A stretch of 64,000 bases of DNA from Corynebacterium vitaeruminis (GTDB lineage: Bacteria > Actinomycetota > Actinomycetes > Mycobacteriales > Mycobacteriaceae): contig NZ_JVVM01000025.1 in assembly GCF_001054325.1 (NCBI RefSeq), forward strand, positions 124,001-188,000, in the 5' to 3' direction. Of this stretch, positions 39,742 to 49,346 are shown one piece after another (the stretch's first letter is position 1; each line of letters starts with the position of its first letter). The position numbers and the translations under genes were made by a program. A model generated the notes under the pieces. That model searched no databases. It saw only the letters and a program-made list of their open reading frames with translations, and had not been told where the DNA came from.

Positions 39742-40767
39742 ATGGCAACCTCTACTCAAAAAGATCCGAAGAGAACGGACCGCTATGGCATCGAGCGTGT
39801 ACACGCCGATGAGCCGAGCGCAATCGACCGCTTCCGCGAAAAGTGGGAGTGGTTCGATCACGTTATGCGGATGCAGGAGCGCTACTCCGAGCAGGGCGGT
39901 AACTTTTTTGCTGCCGCTGTCACGTACTTCTCCGTGCTGTCAATTTTTCCCCTAATCATGACGGCATTTGCCATCCTCGCCCTTGTTTTGCGAGGTAATG
40001 AGCAGCTGCTCGAGCAAATTCAGTCCGCTATTACCGACTCCATCGATGGGTCGATGGGCGACACCATCAACGCAATCATCGAGGGCGCGATTGATCAGGC
40101 TGGTGGCGTCTTCACGGTCGGTTTCATTGCCACCCTGTGGTCGGGTCTGGGTTGGATGAGTAATCTCTCCAACGCAGTGACACAGCTGTGGAAGCGCCCG
40201 CTGGGCGCTAGCAACTTCGTGGTAGGCAAGGTTCGAGACCTGCTGCGTCTGCTGGGCATGCTGGTGATGATTCTGCTGACCTTCGCTGTCACCGCGGCCG
40301 GCTCTTCCGGACTGACGCAGTCCCTGCTGGACAAGGTTGGTCTGGGGCATGTCCCGGGAATCACAATCATCGCTGGATTGATTGCCATCGCCATTGGTCT
40401 TGTAGCCAACTGGCTGCTGTTCTTCTGGATGCTCGCTTTTCTACCGCGCGGCGGTGCCCCATTCCGGTCGGCAGCAAAGGGCGCGATTATTGGCGCTATT
40501 GGTCTTGAGGTTGTCAAGCAGCTCGGTAGCGTTTTCTTCTCCAACGCGCTGTCGAACCCGGCCGGTGCAGTCTTCGGTCCGGTCATTGGTCTGATGGTCG
40601 TGTTCTACCTCATCTGGCGCATCACCATGTACGCCACTGCCTGGACCGCAACGACCGAAGAGGCGCTTGCCAACGAGGAGCTGGATGCACCTGCTCCCGC
40701 TGTCATTAATGTCCGTGCGGAAGCGGCCAACCCGTCCGGATTGAACCGGCTGCTCGGTTCGAAATAA
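39742..40767 (+). CDS. YihY/BrkB family inner-membrane protein
   Basis: The 341-residue protein has about six membrane segments and the family segments GGNFFAAAVTYFSVLSIFPL and LWSGLGWMSNLSNAVTQLW. Family members were once called ribonuclease BN, which was mistaken; the role may be transport of an envelope metabolite. TAAGGT (39729-39734) is 7 nt before the ATG. A 6-bp inverted repeat TTCAGT/ACTGAA (39700-39717) lies just upstream. Its TAA is directly followed by the convergent carboxypeptidase stop codon, with no base between. Confidence 0.9.
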   Translation: MATSTQKDPKRTDRYGIERVHADEPSAIDRFREKWEWFDHVMRMQERYSEQGGNFFAAAVTYFSVLSIFPLIMTAFAILALVLRGNEQLLEQIQSAITDSIDGSMGDTINAIIEGAIDQAGGVFTVGFIATLWSGLGWMSNLSNAVTQLWKRPLGASNFVVGKVRDLLRLLGMLVMILLTFAVTAAGSSGLTQSLLDKVGLGHVPGITIIAGLIAIAIGLVANWLLFFWMLAFLPRGGAPFRSAAKGAIIGAIGLEVVKQLGSVFFSNALSNPAGAVFGPVIGLMVVFYLIWRITMYATAWTATTEEALANEELDAPAPAVINVRAEAANPSGLNRLLGSK

Positions 40768-42018
40768 CTAGCCGCGTTTGCGCTTGCCGGAGCGGTAGGT
40801 GACTATCGCAACAAGTGCGATAACACCTACGATGGCGGCGCTGACAGTAATTTTCAGCCCGGTTCCTGCTGACTCACCGTCGAGGATATCGGGCAATTTT
40901 TCTGCCAACTGATTCTCAGCCGCGCTCGCTTCGAGGACACCGACAGAGCTGTCCTGCGGGGCCGCGAAGCCTGCGTCGAGAAGCGATGCCGCCTGCTCCC
41001 AGGCCCGCGGTGAATCCTCGACAGTGGCATCGAGGACGATCACGCCAAGACGACGACCGTCGCGCTCGGCCACCCCGGCGAAGGTGTGACGGGCATCGTC
41101 GGTAAAACCGGTCTTGCCACCGAGTGCGCCGGGGTAGTCCTGGGCAATCAGCTGATTGTCATTGGCAATTTCGAAGTCATCAACCTCGAGTTCCTTGTCG
41201 CCCGGGATGGTGGCCAGATGAGTGGCCGAGAGTTTGCGATAGGTCGAATTGTTGAACGCATGCTGGAAAAACAGTGACATGTCGTATGCCGACGTCATTT
41301 GCCCCGGAGCATCGAGACCAGTGGGGTTGACCACTCGTGTATCCGTCGCACCTAGCTTCTTCGCCAGAGTATTGACCTTCTCAGTGGCCTTAGCCATGCC
41401 GCCGAGTTCGCGGGCCAGAGCGTGTCCGGTGTCGTTGCCGGAGTTGAGCAACAGACCAGTCAGCAGAGTTTCTACCGAGTAGTTCACGCCCTCGACGATG
41501 CCAACGCGGGAGCCCTCCATGTTCGCGTCCTCGAAGGTCGCCGTGACACGGTCATCGAGCTTCAAATCCTCGAGTGCCTCCATCGCGAGCAGCACCTTAA
41601 TAATCGAGGCGGGACGGTAACGACCGTGCGGGTCCTTGGCCGCAATGACGTCGCCGGATTTCAGATCGAATACGGTCCACGCGGAGGCGGAGAGATCCTT
41701 CGGAACGTCAAACCCCTTACCGCTGACAATGCCGCAAGCGGACATCTTGCTACCTCCAGCCGGCTTTTTGGGAACCGGAAGTGGAGCAGGAGATGTCTTG
41801 CCGGGGGCTGGAACCTCGGAGGAATCCACCGGTGCTGGCGGGAGGGTTTTGTACGGGCAGCCCTCTGTGTCACGGATGCCAGGGGCGGGGCCGACAACCG
41901 GGGGCTCGTCGGTAAGCGAAGGGCTCTGCGCCATAGCGGTGGGAGCGGTGCTCGGCAGCAGCAGAGTACTGGTGGCGAGCAGCGCGACGGTAGTTGAGAA
42001 GCGGCGAGAGGTAAACAT
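40768..42018 (-). CDS. dac: D-alanyl-D-alanine carboxypeptidase (S11)
   Basis: This 416-residue penicillin-binding protein trims the terminal D-Ala of peptidoglycan stem peptides. It has a signal peptide, a Pro-rich segment, active-site SIIK with Ser138 and Lys141, SGN at 193-195, KTG at 302-304, and a C-terminal membrane anchor with a basic tail. Two extra cysteines (about 54 and 95) precede the catalytic domain. The frame remains open upstream to 43503, antisense to adenosine deaminase, but the signal peptide fixes the start at 42018. A TACCCT box lies 9 nt before the ATG. Confidence 0.94.
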   Translation of the reverse strand: MFTSRRFSTTVALLATSTLLLPSTAPTAMAQSPSLTDEPPVVGPAPGIRDTEGCPYKTLPPAPVDSSEVPAPGKTSPAPLPVPKKPAGGSKMSACGIVSGKGFDVPKDLSASAWTVFDLKSGDVIAAKDPHGRYRPASIIKVLLAMEALEDLKLDDRVTATFEDANMEGSRVGIVEGVNYSVETLLTGLLLNSGNDTGHALARELGGMAKATEKVNTLAKKLGATDTRVVNPTGLDAPGQMTSAYDMSLFFQHAFNNSTYRKLSATHLATIPGDKELEVDDFEIANDNQLIAQDYPGALGGKTGFTDDARHTFAGVAERDGRRLGVIVLDATVEDSPRAWEQAASLLDAGFAAPQDSSVGVLEASAAENQLAEKLPDILDGESAGTGLKITVSAAIVGVIALVAIVTYRSGKRKRG

Positions 42019-42174
42019 TATGAAATAAGGGTAGTAAAACGTCACCCGAAATGATGCATTTCTCGTGTGTGAATGGGGGAAATCGGGGGAGAGGGTGCCT
42101 TTAGACAGAGCAGAATTGTATTTTCCCGACAGTGAAGTAGAAGCGGAGGGCGCAATACCGATAGTCTGGCCATT

Positions 42175-43404
42175 ATGACTAATTCTTCGCACAGTGATGC
42201 TCAGTCTCTGGACACACAGTCTTCGGCATCGAATCTCGATGAAATGCGTAAGGTTGTCGCCAGCCTGCCCAAGGTACTGCTTCATGATCACCTCGATGGT
42301 GGTCTGCGCCCGCAGACCGTTATCGACCTGGCCGCGGACTGCGGTTACACCGATCAGCTGCCGACCACCGATGCGGATGAGCTGGAGCAGTGGTTTATTG
42401 ACACCGGCAACTCCGGATCGTTGCCGAGCTACCTGACTGCCTTCGCGCACACCTGTGCTGTCATGCAGACCGCTGAGTCGCTGACGCGTGTGGCTCGTGA
42501 GGCCGTCGAAGATCTGGCTGCCGACAATGTCGTCTACGCTGAGCTGCGTCTGGCTCCGGAAAACCATCTGGAAAAGGGCCTGGATATGCAGGCTGTTGTT
42601 GATGCGCTGGTCGAGGGCCTGGCACAGGGTGAAGCTCACGCTGCCGCCGAGGGAAGGCACATCACCGCGCGTCTGCTCATCTGCGCGATGCGCCAGAATG
42701 ACAACTCGAAGGAAGTCGCACAGCTGGTTATCGACAACTACGGGAAGAACTCCGACGGCTACGTTGTCGGTTTCGACATCGCGGGTCCGGAAAACGGCTT
42801 CCCGCCGGCCAACCATGCTGAGGCTTTTACCATGCTGCGGGAAAACCTCATTCCAGTGACCATTCACGCAGGTGAAGACGCTGGTGTCGATTCGTTGCAG
42901 GACGCTGTCGTACAGGGTGCACACCGTCTCGGCCACGGTGTGCGCATCTATGAGGACTTCGGCGCTTCTCTCGAGGGCATCGAGTGCCAGGAGGTTGCCT
43001 CCGCTATCCGTGACCGCCAGATTCCACTGGAAATCTGCCCGACCTCCAACGTCCAGACCGGCGTCTGTGACAGCGTTGCGGATCACCCGTTCTCGCTTCT
43101 CGACGACATGAGTTTTGCCTGCACCGTGAACACGGATAACCGCTTGATTGGTGCGACTTCCATGACCAGGGAGTGCATGGAGCTGGTGGAGAACTTCGGG
43201 TACGGCTACAGCGAGTTGTTCGAACTGACCTCCAACGCGCTCAACAACGCATTCGTGGACCTGCCGACCCGCGAGCACATCATGGACACCATTATTTATC
43301 CCGCTTACCTGCAGCTCATCGACAACGATGACGAGGACCTCGAAACTGATGTCAACGGTACGGGTTTCGGTGCCGACGATGAGTTGAACCTGACGCTGGA
43401 CTAG
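42175..43404 (+). CDS. add: Adenosine deaminase
   Basis: The enzyme deaminates adenosine or deoxyadenosine to inosine for purine salvage. The 409-residue protein has zinc ligands in LHDHLDGGL, the catalytic HAGEDAG, HRLGHGVRI, and NTDNRLIG. There is an N-terminal extension of about 25 Ser/Asp-rich residues before the core. TAGTCT (42162-42167), 7 nt before the ATG, predicts a leaderless mRNA. It is divergent from dac, with 156 nt between start codons. Confidence 0.95.
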   Translation: MTNSSHSDAQSLDTQSSASNLDEMRKVVASLPKVLLHDHLDGGLRPQTVIDLAADCGYTDQLPTTDADELEQWFIDTGNSGSLPSYLTAFAHTCAVMQTAESLTRVAREAVEDLAADNVVYAELRLAPENHLEKGLDMQAVVDALVEGLAQGEAHAAAEGRHITARLLICAMRQNDNSKEVAQLVIDNYGKNSDGYVVGFDIAGPENGFPPANHAEAFTMLRENLIPVTIHAGEDAGVDSLQDAVVQGAHRLGHGVRIYEDFGASLEGIECQEVASAIRDRQIPLEICPTSNVQTGVCDSVADHPFSLLDDMSFACTVNTDNRLIGATSMTRECMELVENFGYGYSELFELTSNALNNAFVDLPTREHIMDTIIYPAYLQLIDNDDEDLETDVNGTGFGADDELNLTLD

Positions 43405-43438
43405 CCAGCGCCGGCCAACTTTAACCGAGCAGAGAAGG

Positions 43439-44680
43439 TTAGATCTTGGTCGTAAACCGAGCGGCCAAGCCCTTCTCCAGCTGCCGCCAGCCCTCGGCCT
43501 CATCGTCGTAAGGCGGAACCGGCTCAGACATCTCCCCGGTATCCAGCAGGAAGTTCAGCAGCCACTGCAGCTGCTGGTTGCCCGCCAGAACCTCGTTCAC
43601 AGCATCGTCGCCAGCCCAGTCAGCGGCGTCTGCGAGTAGCTCGTATGCGCGGGCAAGCTGGGCTGTGTCCACGGCGTTCGGCCCCTTCTCAATATCCTCG
43701 GCCAGACCGGTGAACGAGTACTCATTGTCCTCGTGCACTACGGCCTCCAGCTCGCCTGCGTTGGCGGCAGTGATGATTTCATCCCAGGTTGTCAGAGAAG
43801 ACATGTCGTGATGCTTGTGCTCCAGCAGCCAACGCACCATTGTGCGGGGCTGTGAGAACGTGTGAATCTCACCGGCGCTACCCAGGAATAGCGGGCGGCG
43901 ACCCATGTAACAGCGCAGCGTGTAGAGTGTGCGGCCAGCAATGGAGATTTTAATTGGGTCGATGCCGGCGCTCGCCCACACTGTCTGATCGTACGGATCG
44001 CCGGTGGTCTCCTCTGCGTCCTTCTTTTCCTCTTCGCGCTTCTTCTCTGCTGCTTCACGACGCTCACGCTCCGCAGCCTCCGCTTCCTTCAATGCGGCAG
44101 CAGCAGTGGTTTCAGACTCTTCATCGATGCTTGGAGTATTTGCGCCGATGGCATCGGTAGCGTCAATGCAATTGTCCCAGTTGGTCAGGATAACGTTGCC
44201 GATAGCAGACCACTGAGCCGCGCCGCTGCCCTGGAAGTGATCAGCACCATTTTGCGTGGCAGCCAGGACAGAGTGCGAGGCGAACATCTGGTTAATCGGA
44301 GTGAGATCCGCAATCGCACCAATCGAGCGAGTGATGGAAAGAATGCGATCTGCCCGTGAAACATGGTCGTAGTCGGCTCGACCGGCCAGGATTTCCGGCA
44401 GTCCAATCAGGTCATAGCGGTGGCGTGGCGCAGCGATGGCAGCTCCCGGCAGCTGCTGGCTGAAGTTGCGCCAACCGGGGTGCTGCTTGAAGTCGTGATG
44501 AGCGTCCGACTGCAGGAAAGCCAGGAGCTTGGCCGCAGATGAGAACAAATAGATGTCATCGCCGCGACCGAGCAGAGCCTGCCACTCGGAGCCACCCTCA
44601 CGCCAGCTCGGAGCCCACAACGTGTAAAAGGTGCCCGAAGTCAGCTCGAGTTCGATAGGAACGATGCCTTTCCTGGCCAT
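43439..44680 (-). CDS. Rv3311-like protein with internal duplication and coiled coil
   Basis: The 413-residue soluble protein resembles mycobacterial Rv3311, also encoded near add and upp. Two halves look related: residues about 15-72 (YTLWAPSW, IYLFSSAAKLLAFLQSDAHHDF, GWRNF) and about 241-297 (YTLRCYMG, IHTFSQPRTMVRWLLEHKHHDM, TWDEI). Each has an His-His pair. They are joined by a charged Ala/Glu/Lys/Arg helix (about 193-222) likely to be a coiled coil. Length and lack of membrane segments suggest a cytoplasmic role; function is unknown. Confidence 0.8.
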   Translation of the reverse strand: MARKGIVPIELELTSGTFYTLWAPSWREGGSEWQALLGRGDDIYLFSSAAKLLAFLQSDAHHDFKQHPGWRNFSQQLPGAAIAAPRHRYDLIGLPEILAGRADYDHVSRADRILSITRSIGAIADLTPINQMFASHSVLAATQNGADHFQGSGAAQWSAIGNVILTNWDNCIDATDAIGANTPSIDEESETTAAAALKEAEAAERERREAAEKKREEEKKDAEETTGDPYDQTVWASAGIDPIKISIAGRTLYTLRCYMGRRPLFLGSAGEIHTFSQPRTMVRWLLEHKHHDMSSLTTWDEIITAANAGELEAVVHEDNEYSFTGLAEDIEKGPNAVDTAQLARAYELLADAADWAGDDAVNEVLAGNQQLQWLLNFLLDTGEMSEPVPPYDDEAEGWRQLEKGLAARFTTKI

Positions 44681-44812
44681 AGTTTTCGTCGCAGCCCTTC
44701 TGCTTGTCGGTGATTATTAGAACTTTAGAATTGTCATACCTGCAGCGCCCCCACGGGTGGCAAGTTTGCGTATTCCCATCTTAGAAGTTTTGCGACACAG
44801 ATACCCACCGCA

Positions 44813-45844
44813 CTATCCGGTCGGGCGGTAGAAACCCTTAAACGGCATGCCGATGTTGGTCGTACGCACGGGGTTGACCTGTACCGGATCGCCTGCTTCG
44901 ACCATTTTGCCGTCGCCGATAACCATGGCGACATGGCCGTTCCACACTGCAAGATCACCGGGCAGCAGCTCATCCTGGCTCACCTGCCTGCCGACGGCCT
45001 GCGCTTCCGCCGTGCGGGGAATGTCGACACCAGCTTGCCCATAAGCCCAGTGCGTCAAGCCTGAGCAATCGAGCGCCTGCCCCGGAGTGTTCCCGCCCCA
45101 ACCATAGGGCGTTCCGACAGCGCTGAGCGCAGCCTTCACCGCAGCCTGGGCTTCTGGGGTTGGCGCGCCAGCGCCCGCATCCGCAGCTACCGGTGCGCCG
45201 CCCGAATCAGAAGTATCAGCAGCGTCGGTAACGGTAGTCGATTCTGGGGTGTTCGCAGACGGAGAAGCGAGCGCGGCTTGAGTGGTAGCTGGGGCCTCCA
45301 ACTGCGTCGGACGTGGTGGGGTAGGGGTGTCCACCGCAGCGCTTGCCTGCTGCATCAGTGACTGCACCAGAGGTCGCAGTTCTTGCTCAAGTTTCATTAG
45401 CCGCGCAATGGCCTGTGAGATTGCGGAACTGGCTGCTGAGACCAGGCTGGCGCCGGTCGCGGCGAGCCCTGCGGGCCCCGTAGCAGTCGCAGTCAACGAA
45501 CCCATGGCGGAAGTGACAAAGTCCATGGCAATTCGGGCCAAATCAGTGGCCGCGGACAGCACTGCGGCCAGGCCCTTGGCAATGTCTCCGTCAATGGTTC
45601 CGGCGCGAGTTTCCAAATCCGCTGCCGCGTTTGCAGCCCGTTTGAGACTCGTCCCCGCGGCGCCTGCGCCGGAACTAGCACCGTCGACCCAGTTGCGTTC
45701 AACGGAATCTGCAACTGAGCGCCAGGCGGTACTCGCGGCGGGGATTGCGGCCCCAGCAAGTCCTGCCAGCGCGGGTGCGATGGCGGGACTTAGCTGTTGC
45801 GCAATTGTGCTGGGGACCTCCGTAAGCAGATTGGTGGGAAGCAT
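44813..45844 (-). CDS. NlpC/P60 peptidase with helical N-terminal domain, no signal peptide
   Basis: The C-terminal domain (about 235-343) is a RipA-like NlpC/P60 endopeptidase: Cys in ALDCSGLTHWAYG, His in WNGHVAMVIGDG, and Glu in KMVEAGD. Numbered from the GTG at 45847 these are residues 261, 305 and 317. The first 170 residues are Ala-rich and helical, as in type VII secretion substrates, and a Pro/Thr/Ser linker joins the parts. No Sec signal peptide is present, yet the substrate is in the cell wall. The ATG at 45844 overlaps the stop of the EspC-like gene, so they are co-translated. Type VII export is inference. Confidence 0.87.
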   Translation of the reverse strand: MLPTNLLTEVPSTIAQQLSPAIAPALAGLAGAAIPAASTAWRSVADSVERNWVDGASSGAGAAGTSLKRAANAAADLETRAGTIDGDIAKGLAAVLSAATDLARIAMDFVTSAMGSLTATATGPAGLAATGASLVSAASSAISQAIARLMKLEQELRPLVQSLMQQASAAVDTPTPPRPTQLEAPATTQAALASPSANTPESTTVTDAADTSDSGGAPVAADAGAGAPTPEAQAAVKAALSAVGTPYGWGGNTPGQALDCSGLTHWAYGQAGVDIPRTAEAQAVGRQVSQDELLPGDLAVWNGHVAMVIGDGKMVEAGDPVQVNPVRTTNIGMPFKGFYRPTG

Positions 45845-46248
45845 CACGCACCACCGATCCCGCGAGTTGCAACGGCTCCCATTCTCGGTGAGATGGACTG
45901 CAACGCATGCGCGCCGGCATCTTCAGCAGTGGATACCGCAGAGACAAGATCGCTCAGTGCACGAGCAGCGCTGGTGCCGTATTCATTCAGCTCAGTTACA
46001 TGCTCATGTTGGCGCTGTAGAGCCGTGGCTGCCGCATGACAGAAGGGGCCGACAAACGGGACGTCGCCAAGCGATTGTAGTGCGCCGACGTCCAGGTTAG
46101 CGCCGTTGGCCTGCTGCGACAATGCGTTAAGGTGCGCCGCGTTGGCGGAAATGAGCTCTGGCACCAGCGTAAAAATCGAGCCATTCCCGCTGGTGACCGG
46201 AGATAGAAACGATGGGCTGGGGGTGTTGTGTGGTGATGGACGGAGCAA
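45844..46248 (-). CDS. EspC-like small helical protein
   Basis: The 134-residue product has two long helical segments (SANAAHLNALSQQA and YGTSAARALSDLVSAVSTAED in part) in a layout like EspC/WXG100-type type VII secretion proteins, and it directly precedes a peptidase whose stop/start overlap couples translation. The TTG start at 46248 is the longest option; a GTG within LVPEL near 46161 would give a core of about 105 residues. No signal peptide is present. An escort or partner role for the NlpC/P60 protein is inferred. Confidence 0.6.
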   Translation of the reverse strand: MLRPSPHNTPSPSFLSPVTSGNGSIFTLVPELISANAAHLNALSQQANGANLDVGALQSLGDVPFVGPFCHAAATALQRQHEHVTELNEYGTSAARALSDLVSAVSTAEDAGAHALQSISPRMGAVATRGIGGA

Positions 46249-46511
46249 GATCGACGGCCTCTCTGGGAAATTCGCGTTTGGTCAAAGACGCAGCGCTGCG
46301 GCAGAACGGCTAGCGGAGCGTGAACGACGGCTGAGATAGTAAGTGGAGTTAGTGGTAAGCGGACCTTCATGAATGGGGCGTATTAAAAAGCCCTCGTATT
46401 GTTAGGCGCGAAAAAGGCCGATTCGGTTCCATCTTTTTATGGCAATCGGTTAAGAAATTTGGGATAGCGGCACCAGAGCTGCAAAAAGCAAAGCAATGTA
46501 TTTTGGAAGGC

Positions 46512-47147
46512 ATGGAGATTACCGTTGTCAACCATCCCTTGGCACAGTCACGTTTGACCATCCTGCGCGACGCGCGCACCGATAACGCGGGCTTCCGCGC
46601 GGCATTGGCCGACCTGGGTGTAATGCTCATTTACGAGGCAAGCAGGGAGCTGCCCGTCGATAACTTCGATGTTCAGACCCCAATTACCACTGCGCCGGGT
46701 TACCGTCTACAGGATCCGCCGATTATTGTTCCCGTCATTCGCGCGGGACTCGGCATGATTGACCCGTCGCTGTCGATGATTCCGGATGCGCAGGTGGGCT
46801 TTATTGGCCTGGCGCGTGATGAGGAAACCCATCAACCAGTGCCGTACCTCGAGGCGCTGCCGGAGGATCTGTCCGGGCGCACCGTCTTCCTGGTCGACCC
46901 AATGCTGGCAACCGGTGGTTCACTGCTGCATGCCCTGAAGTTGCTGGTGGACCGTGGCGCGGACAACATCACGGCCGTGTGCATCATTTCTGCACAGCAG
47001 GGCGTCGATGCCTTGAAGGAGTCCGGTTTCCCAGTGCGCCTAGTCACTACCGTGGTGGACCCGGATCTCAACGAGGATGCTTATATCGTGCCGGGGCTGG
47101 GAGATGCGGGCGACCGCCTCTACGGTCCCCGCAACATCGACTTGTAG
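46512..47147 (+). CDS. upp: Uracil phosphoribosyltransferase
   Basis: The enzyme makes UMP from uracil and PRPP. The 211-residue protein has the PRPP loop [14 protein letters not shown] and the uracil-binding [12 protein letters not shown]. The ATG at 46512 has TATTTT at 46499-46504 exactly 7 nt upstream and also GGAAGG 1 nt upstream, which is too close to act as a ribosome site. The TTG at 46503 overlaps the promoter. It works with adenosine deaminase in nucleobase salvage. Confidence 0.95.
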   Translation: MEITVVNHPLAQSRLTILRDARTDNAGFRAALADLGVMLIYEASRELPVDNFDVQTPITTAPGYRLQDPPIIVPVIRAGLGMIDPSLSMIPDAQVGFIGLARDEETHQPVPYLEALPEDLSGRTVFLVDPMLATGGSLLHALKLLVDRGADNITAVCIISAQQGVDALKESGFPVRLVTTVVDPDLNEDAYIVPGLGDAGDRLYGPRNIDL

Positions 47148-47156
47148 ATTGCTCTT

Positions 47157-47861
47157 TTAAGCAGTGCCCCAGGCCTCGGCGGCGTACTTCTTGATGACCA
47201 CATTGTCCTTGGTCACAAGAACTCCGTCGGGGGACATCTGGTACTTGTACGAGCCGTTGCGTGCAACAACGCGGTCGCCCTCATCGACGATGATGTCCAT
47301 CGACCCGGAACCCTGCGGCGTATCCGAGCGGTAGTACTTCTCGCCCGAGCGTGTCTCACAAGCGGCGGCCTTAATTCCCTGCTCAGCAGCGACAACGGCA
47401 AAGGCGCGGTCGCCACTGTCGCAGCGGGCGGAGCTGCCTACAAAGCCCAGTCCATCCAGGTCGGAGCGTCCAGTGCCGAAGTCCTGTCCCTCCGGAACTG
47501 ATGTCGGCTCGGAGCTTGTCGTCGTGGCTGATGAAGAAGTGGTGCTCGGCGTAGACGACGAGGACGATGTCGACGTACTCGACGTGCTTGACGTGCTTGA
47601 CGACGACTCGGAGGACTTCGTTGTAGTCGTTGTTGTGGTGGTCGTCTTGCTCGTAGAAGTCGAACTCGTCGAGGGGGACGGTGTCGAACTGGGCGACGTC
47701 GGCTGCGAGGAGGAGGGGACCTCCGGGCGCTTGGGCTCATCACTATTGTTCAGCGACAGCCCGATGGCGATGCCGATGACGACCACGAGTGCGGTGGCCA
47801 CGATGATGATGGGGATGCTGAGAGACTTAGGTGTGCCATTGCCGGACATGCCTATTATCAT
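47157..47861 (-). CDS. Anchored protein with Ser/Thr stalk and C-terminal domain
   Basis: The 234-residue product has one hydrophobic segment (about 16-36), a strongly biased Ser/Thr stalk of about 80 residues, likely O-glycosylated outside the cell, and a C-terminal domain of about 100 residues. That domain has a cysteine pair (SSARCDSGDRAF and KAAACETRSG) and a glycine-rich strand pattern. I start at 47861, with GAGGAA 7 nt upstream. Its architecture resembles the first protein of this window. Function is unknown. The last bases lie 9 nt from the upp stop. Confidence 0.8.
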   Translation of the reverse strand: MIIGMSGNGTPKSLSIPIIIVATALVVVIGIAIGLSLNNSDEPKRPEVPSSSQPTSPSSTPSPSTSSTSTSKTTTTTTTTTKSSESSSSTSSTSSTSTSSSSSTPSTTSSSATTTSSEPTSVPEGQDFGTGRSDLDGLGFVGSSARCDSGDRAFAVVAAEQGIKAAACETRSGEKYYRSDTPQGSGSMDIIVDEGDRVVARNGSYKYQMSPDGVLVTKDNVVIKKYAAEAWGTA

Positions 47862-48045
47862 CGCAGACTTCCTCAAAATGTGAAACATCTGAGAACTAAA
47901 GAAGCCAAAGTGAAAGAAGTAGCTTTTGTTTATGCATGCTGCTGGCGCTGACGTTCAAACGCTCATCGGCCACTGTTGTCGCTGGCGCAGTCGTCGGTAG
48001 GCCTCTTGTTACGGCCTGTCGGTGGAGTGCTTACACTTGAGAGTT

Positions 48046-49272
48046 GTGATTGAGGAGTTTATTAAGCACTGGTGGGCCGAGCACGCGAACGAGATTCTCG
48101 AGTGGCGGCGGCATCTTCATGCGCACCCGGAGCTATCTCATATGGAGCACGCCACCACTGCCTTCGTGGAGGAGAAGCTGCGTGCAGCGGGGCTGAAACC
48201 AGTGCTGTTTCCCAACACCGGTCTGATGGTCGACATCGGTGAAGACGAACTCGCCGGTAGCGAAGCCGGAGGTGAGCTCCCGGGACGTCTCGCTTTCCGC
48301 GGTGACATAGACGCGCTTCCAATTACAGAGACCACAGGGCTGGAGTTTGCTAGCACCAACGACGGCGTCATGCATGCCTGCGGGCATGATTTCCACACCA
48401 CGATTACGCTCGCGACGGCGCTGGCTATGGCCGAATACCATGAAAAGCACACGTTGCCGACGCCGCTGAGATTCATTTTCCAGCCCGCTGAGGAAGTCAT
48501 GGTTGGCGGTGCACCTGAGGTCATCGCTGCTGGTGCGCTCAAAGGCGTCGAGCGGATCTTTGCCGTCCACTGCGAGCCGAAGCTGCGCGTCGGTCACGTC
48601 GGCGTGCGTACGGGTGCCATCACCTCTGCGGCCGACACGCTGGAGATTCAGGTTCATGGCCCGGGCGGGCATACCTCCCGTCCGCAGATGACAGCCGATG
48701 TTGTCTATGCGTTGGGTAAATTGATTGTCGATTTGCCGGGGCTGCTGTCCCGACGTGTCGACCCGCGCACTGGTACCGTGCTCACGTTTGGCTCTGTCCA
48801 CTCCGGGTATGCGCACAATGCGATTCCATCGGAAGGTAGCGTCAGCGGCACGCTCCGCACCGCCGACATCAAAACCTGGCGCGCCATCGATCCACTCGTA
48901 CGCGAACTGATTGAACAGGTTCTCGCCCCGACTGGTGCCGACTGCACCATCAATTACGAGCGCGGCGTGCCGCCCGTGCTTAACGACGAATACTGCACCG
49001 CACTGATTGCGGAAGCGGTGCGACAAGTGGATGAGAATGCTGTCATCCAGGCTCCGCAGTCGTCCGGTGGCGAGGACTTCGGTTGGTATCTTGAGCATGT
49101 TCCTGGTGCGATGGCTCGTTTGGGCTGCTGGTCCGGGCGTGGGGACAAGCATGATCTGCACCGAGATGACCTGATCGTGGACGAGCGCTGCCTGGGCGTT
49201 GGTGTGAAACTCTTCGCAGGCATCGTCGCACGCTATGAAGACGGCGCGCAGCCAACCCTGACTGTCCGTTAG
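48046..49272 (+). CDS. M20 family amidohydrolase
   Basis: The 408-residue metallopeptidase resembles hippurate/N-acyl-amino-acid hydrolases. The sequence LHAHPELSHME begins the core, and metal-binding residues lie in GDIDALPI, HACGHDFHTT, QPAEEVMVGG and the C-terminal GGEDFGWYL. I start at GTG 48046 because TACACT (48032-48037) lies 8 nt upstream; the open frame runs to 48022. It is followed by lpdA, an arrangement also seen in mycobacteria. Its substrate cannot be read from sequence. Confidence 0.9.
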   Translation: MIEEFIKHWWAEHANEILEWRRHLHAHPELSHMEHATTAFVEEKLRAAGLKPVLFPNTGLMVDIGEDELAGSEAGGELPGRLAFRGDIDALPITETTGLEFASTNDGVMHACGHDFHTTITLATALAMAEYHEKHTLPTPLRFIFQPAEEVMVGGAPEVIAAGALKGVERIFAVHCEPKLRVGHVGVRTGAITSAADTLEIQVHGPGGHTSRPQMTADVVYALGKLIVDLPGLLSRRVDPRTGTVLTFGSVHSGYAHNAIPSEGSVSGTLRTADIKTWRAIDPLVRELIEQVLAPTGADCTINYERGVPPVLNDEYCTALIAEAVRQVDENAVIQAPQSSGGEDFGWYLEHVPGAMARLGCWSGRGDKHDLHRDDLIVDERCLGVGVKLFAGIVARYEDGAQPTLTVR

Positions 49273-49346
49273 ACTATGGGGCAAAGCGGGGAAAATGCCT
49301 CCCGCGGTAGTTACATTGTGATATTCACGGCAACTTTGGAGGATTT

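Noticed and set aside
42019..43503. Extension of the dac frame through the antisense strand of add
   Set aside because: The signal peptide begins at 42018 and upstream residues have no similarity; the open frame is a codon-bias effect.
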